Positions 63,440 through 64,000 of a stretch of 64,000 nucleotides of DNA are shown here, piece after piece; position 1 is the first letter of the stretch; every line of letters starts with the position of its first letter. Source of the DNA: Candidatus Nitrosothermus koennekei (GTDB lineage: Archaea > Thermoproteota > Nitrososphaeria > Nitrososphaerales > Nitrosocaldaceae); assembly GCA_013538715.1 (NCBI GenBank), contig JACAFH010000004.1, forward strand, positions 62,001-126,000. The letters run 5' to 3'. A program made the translations under genes and the position numbers. The notes under the pieces are model-generated. The model did not search any database and was not told the origin of the DNA. It saw only the letters and a program-made list of their open reading frames with translations.

Positions 63440-63817
63440 TACTTATAAAAAGAATAACGATGGGTTATTTATATCATCCAGTTAGCCTAATGAAGGGTAT
63501 GAGAAACAAAGAAGCAACCGAGTTGAGTATCAAAAATAGTTAAGAATCATCTAGCAATAAATGTCACTTCCTAGTGCAATAAATTAGTTATCAATACATG
63601 CTCTACATTGCAGAAATTCTCAAGCAAAAGCTTATCTCTCAATATGCATGTTTATGATAGATGTATCTTGATATAAACATAATACAAGAGCATTCTAAAA
63701 TTGGATCTTGAACAGAGAGATGAAACATCTTATCCGACAATGGATCAGTAGAAGAGGCAAGAAGTACAGTCTTTACACATTTAAATACCTAAATTAGGAT
63801 TATAAGTGATATAATGT
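63440..63817. other. Intergenic region before the ABC ATPase gene
   Basis: In 378 bases I see no convincing gene. A minus-strand open stretch (about 63800 to 63640) reads TVLLASSTDPLSDKMFHLS and could be a remnant, but it is weak. TTTAAATAC at 63779-63787 is a probable TATA box for the gene starting at 63818. Confidence 0.4.
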
Positions 63818-64000
63818 ATGTCATGTATCTCAGTAAATGCACTTAGCAAATCATATGGTTCATTTAAAGTATTAGACTCGATATCTTTTGATGTTGATTA
63901 TGGTAAAGTATTTGGATTCCTTGGTCCAAATGGTGCTGGTAAGACTACTACAATTAAGATATTAACTACATTAATTAAACCTACAGAGGGTAATGCAAAG
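63818..64000 (+). CDS. ABC transporter ATP-binding protein, N-terminal part (cut by window edge)
   Basis: The ATG at 63818 opens 61 codons that run off the window. The start MSCISVNALSKSYGSFKVLD and the Walker A loop GPNGAGKTTTIKIL, followed by LIKPTEG, are those of an ABC-2/drug-export-type ATPase (CcmA/NatA group). The Q-loop, signature and Walker B lie outside. The TATA box at 63779-63787 gives a short or absent leader. The substrate cannot be told. Confidence 0.9.
   Translation, partial: MSCISVNALSKSYGSFKVLDSISFDVDYGKVFGFLGPNGAGKTTTIKILTTLIKPTEGNAK

Overview
The window reads as a chromosomal segment of an ammonia-oxidiser-like archaeon of the Nitrososphaerota (Thaumarchaeota). The evidence is: archaeal ribosomal proteins eL15, eL38 and uS11; sn-glycerol-1-phosphate dehydrogenase (ether lipids); Hjc; the RNase P protein Pop5; archaeal GTP cyclohydrolase III; LysW-carrier lysine and arginine synthesis; a B12-binding methylmalonyl-CoA mutase subunit together with a cobalamin adenosyltransferase (both needed in the 3-hydroxypropionate/4-hydroxybutyrate CO2-fixation cycle); and a two-domain multicopper oxidase paired with a ZIP transporter. 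The DNA is AT-rich (about one third G+C by eye), but the two tRNAs have very G+C-rich stems. That contrast suggests a thermophile such as the Nitrosocaldales; this is inference.

Layout. 1-6.3 kb: end of cobO, then housekeeping genes (RNase Z, a tRNA guanine methyltransferase, PRPP synthetase, a C39-like/TPR protein, biotin ligase, DUF2203, UbiA-type prenyltransferase). 6.3-9.3 kb: a graveyard of at least four decayed genes. 9.3-11.2 kb: one intact PD-(D/E)XK-type gene, then 1.2 kb of non-coding or decayed DNA up to tRNA-Arg. 11.3-18.7 kb: 8-oxoguanine glycosylase, eL38, a secreted beta-propeller protein behind a duplicated promoter, a secreted DUF4344 peptidase, threonine synthase, small proteins, Hjc and tRNA-Thr. 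18.8-27.9 kb: a leftward lysine/arginine block with argG, lysW2, argX, lysY, lysZ, lysJ, lysM and then homocitrate synthase, lysW1, lysX, lysK. 27.9-35.3 kb: eL15, NAD(P)H-hydrate dehydratase, TrmI, ArgRS, a HAD phosphatase, small proteins and uS11. 35.4-37.5 kb: multicopper oxidase and ZIP. 37.5-39.3 kb: remnants, then Pop5, COG1325 and a small winged-helix gene. 39.3-43.3 kb: chorismate synthase, a chorismate mutase-aminotransferase fusion, TyrA and PurN. 43.3-54.1 kb: RNA m5C methyltransferase, mutase subunit, CDF transporter, aspartokinase, a secreted calcium-repeat (RTX-type) protein, inositol phosphate synthase, PurB, RtcB, PDCD5. 54.2-64 kb: acetyl-CoA synthetase, a tight riboflavin operon, G1P dehydrogenase, FKBP, a class-V aminotransferase and the start of an ABC ATPase.

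How the genes work together. LysW carries intermediates on its C-terminal Glu. LysX and ArgX load it with aminoadipate or glutamate, LysZ, LysY and LysJ convert the cargo, and LysK releases lysine or ornithine; ArgG then acts on the arginine side. The window has two lysW genes, each translationally linked to one ligase gene, and a 60-bp stretch that is identical between lysX and argX. The riboflavin operon encodes all steps I can name except the formamide-hydrolysing (ArfB) step, and an unassigned metal-dependent amidohydrolase lies, overlapping both neighbours, where that gene would be expected. This is the best candidate in the window for an undescribed function.
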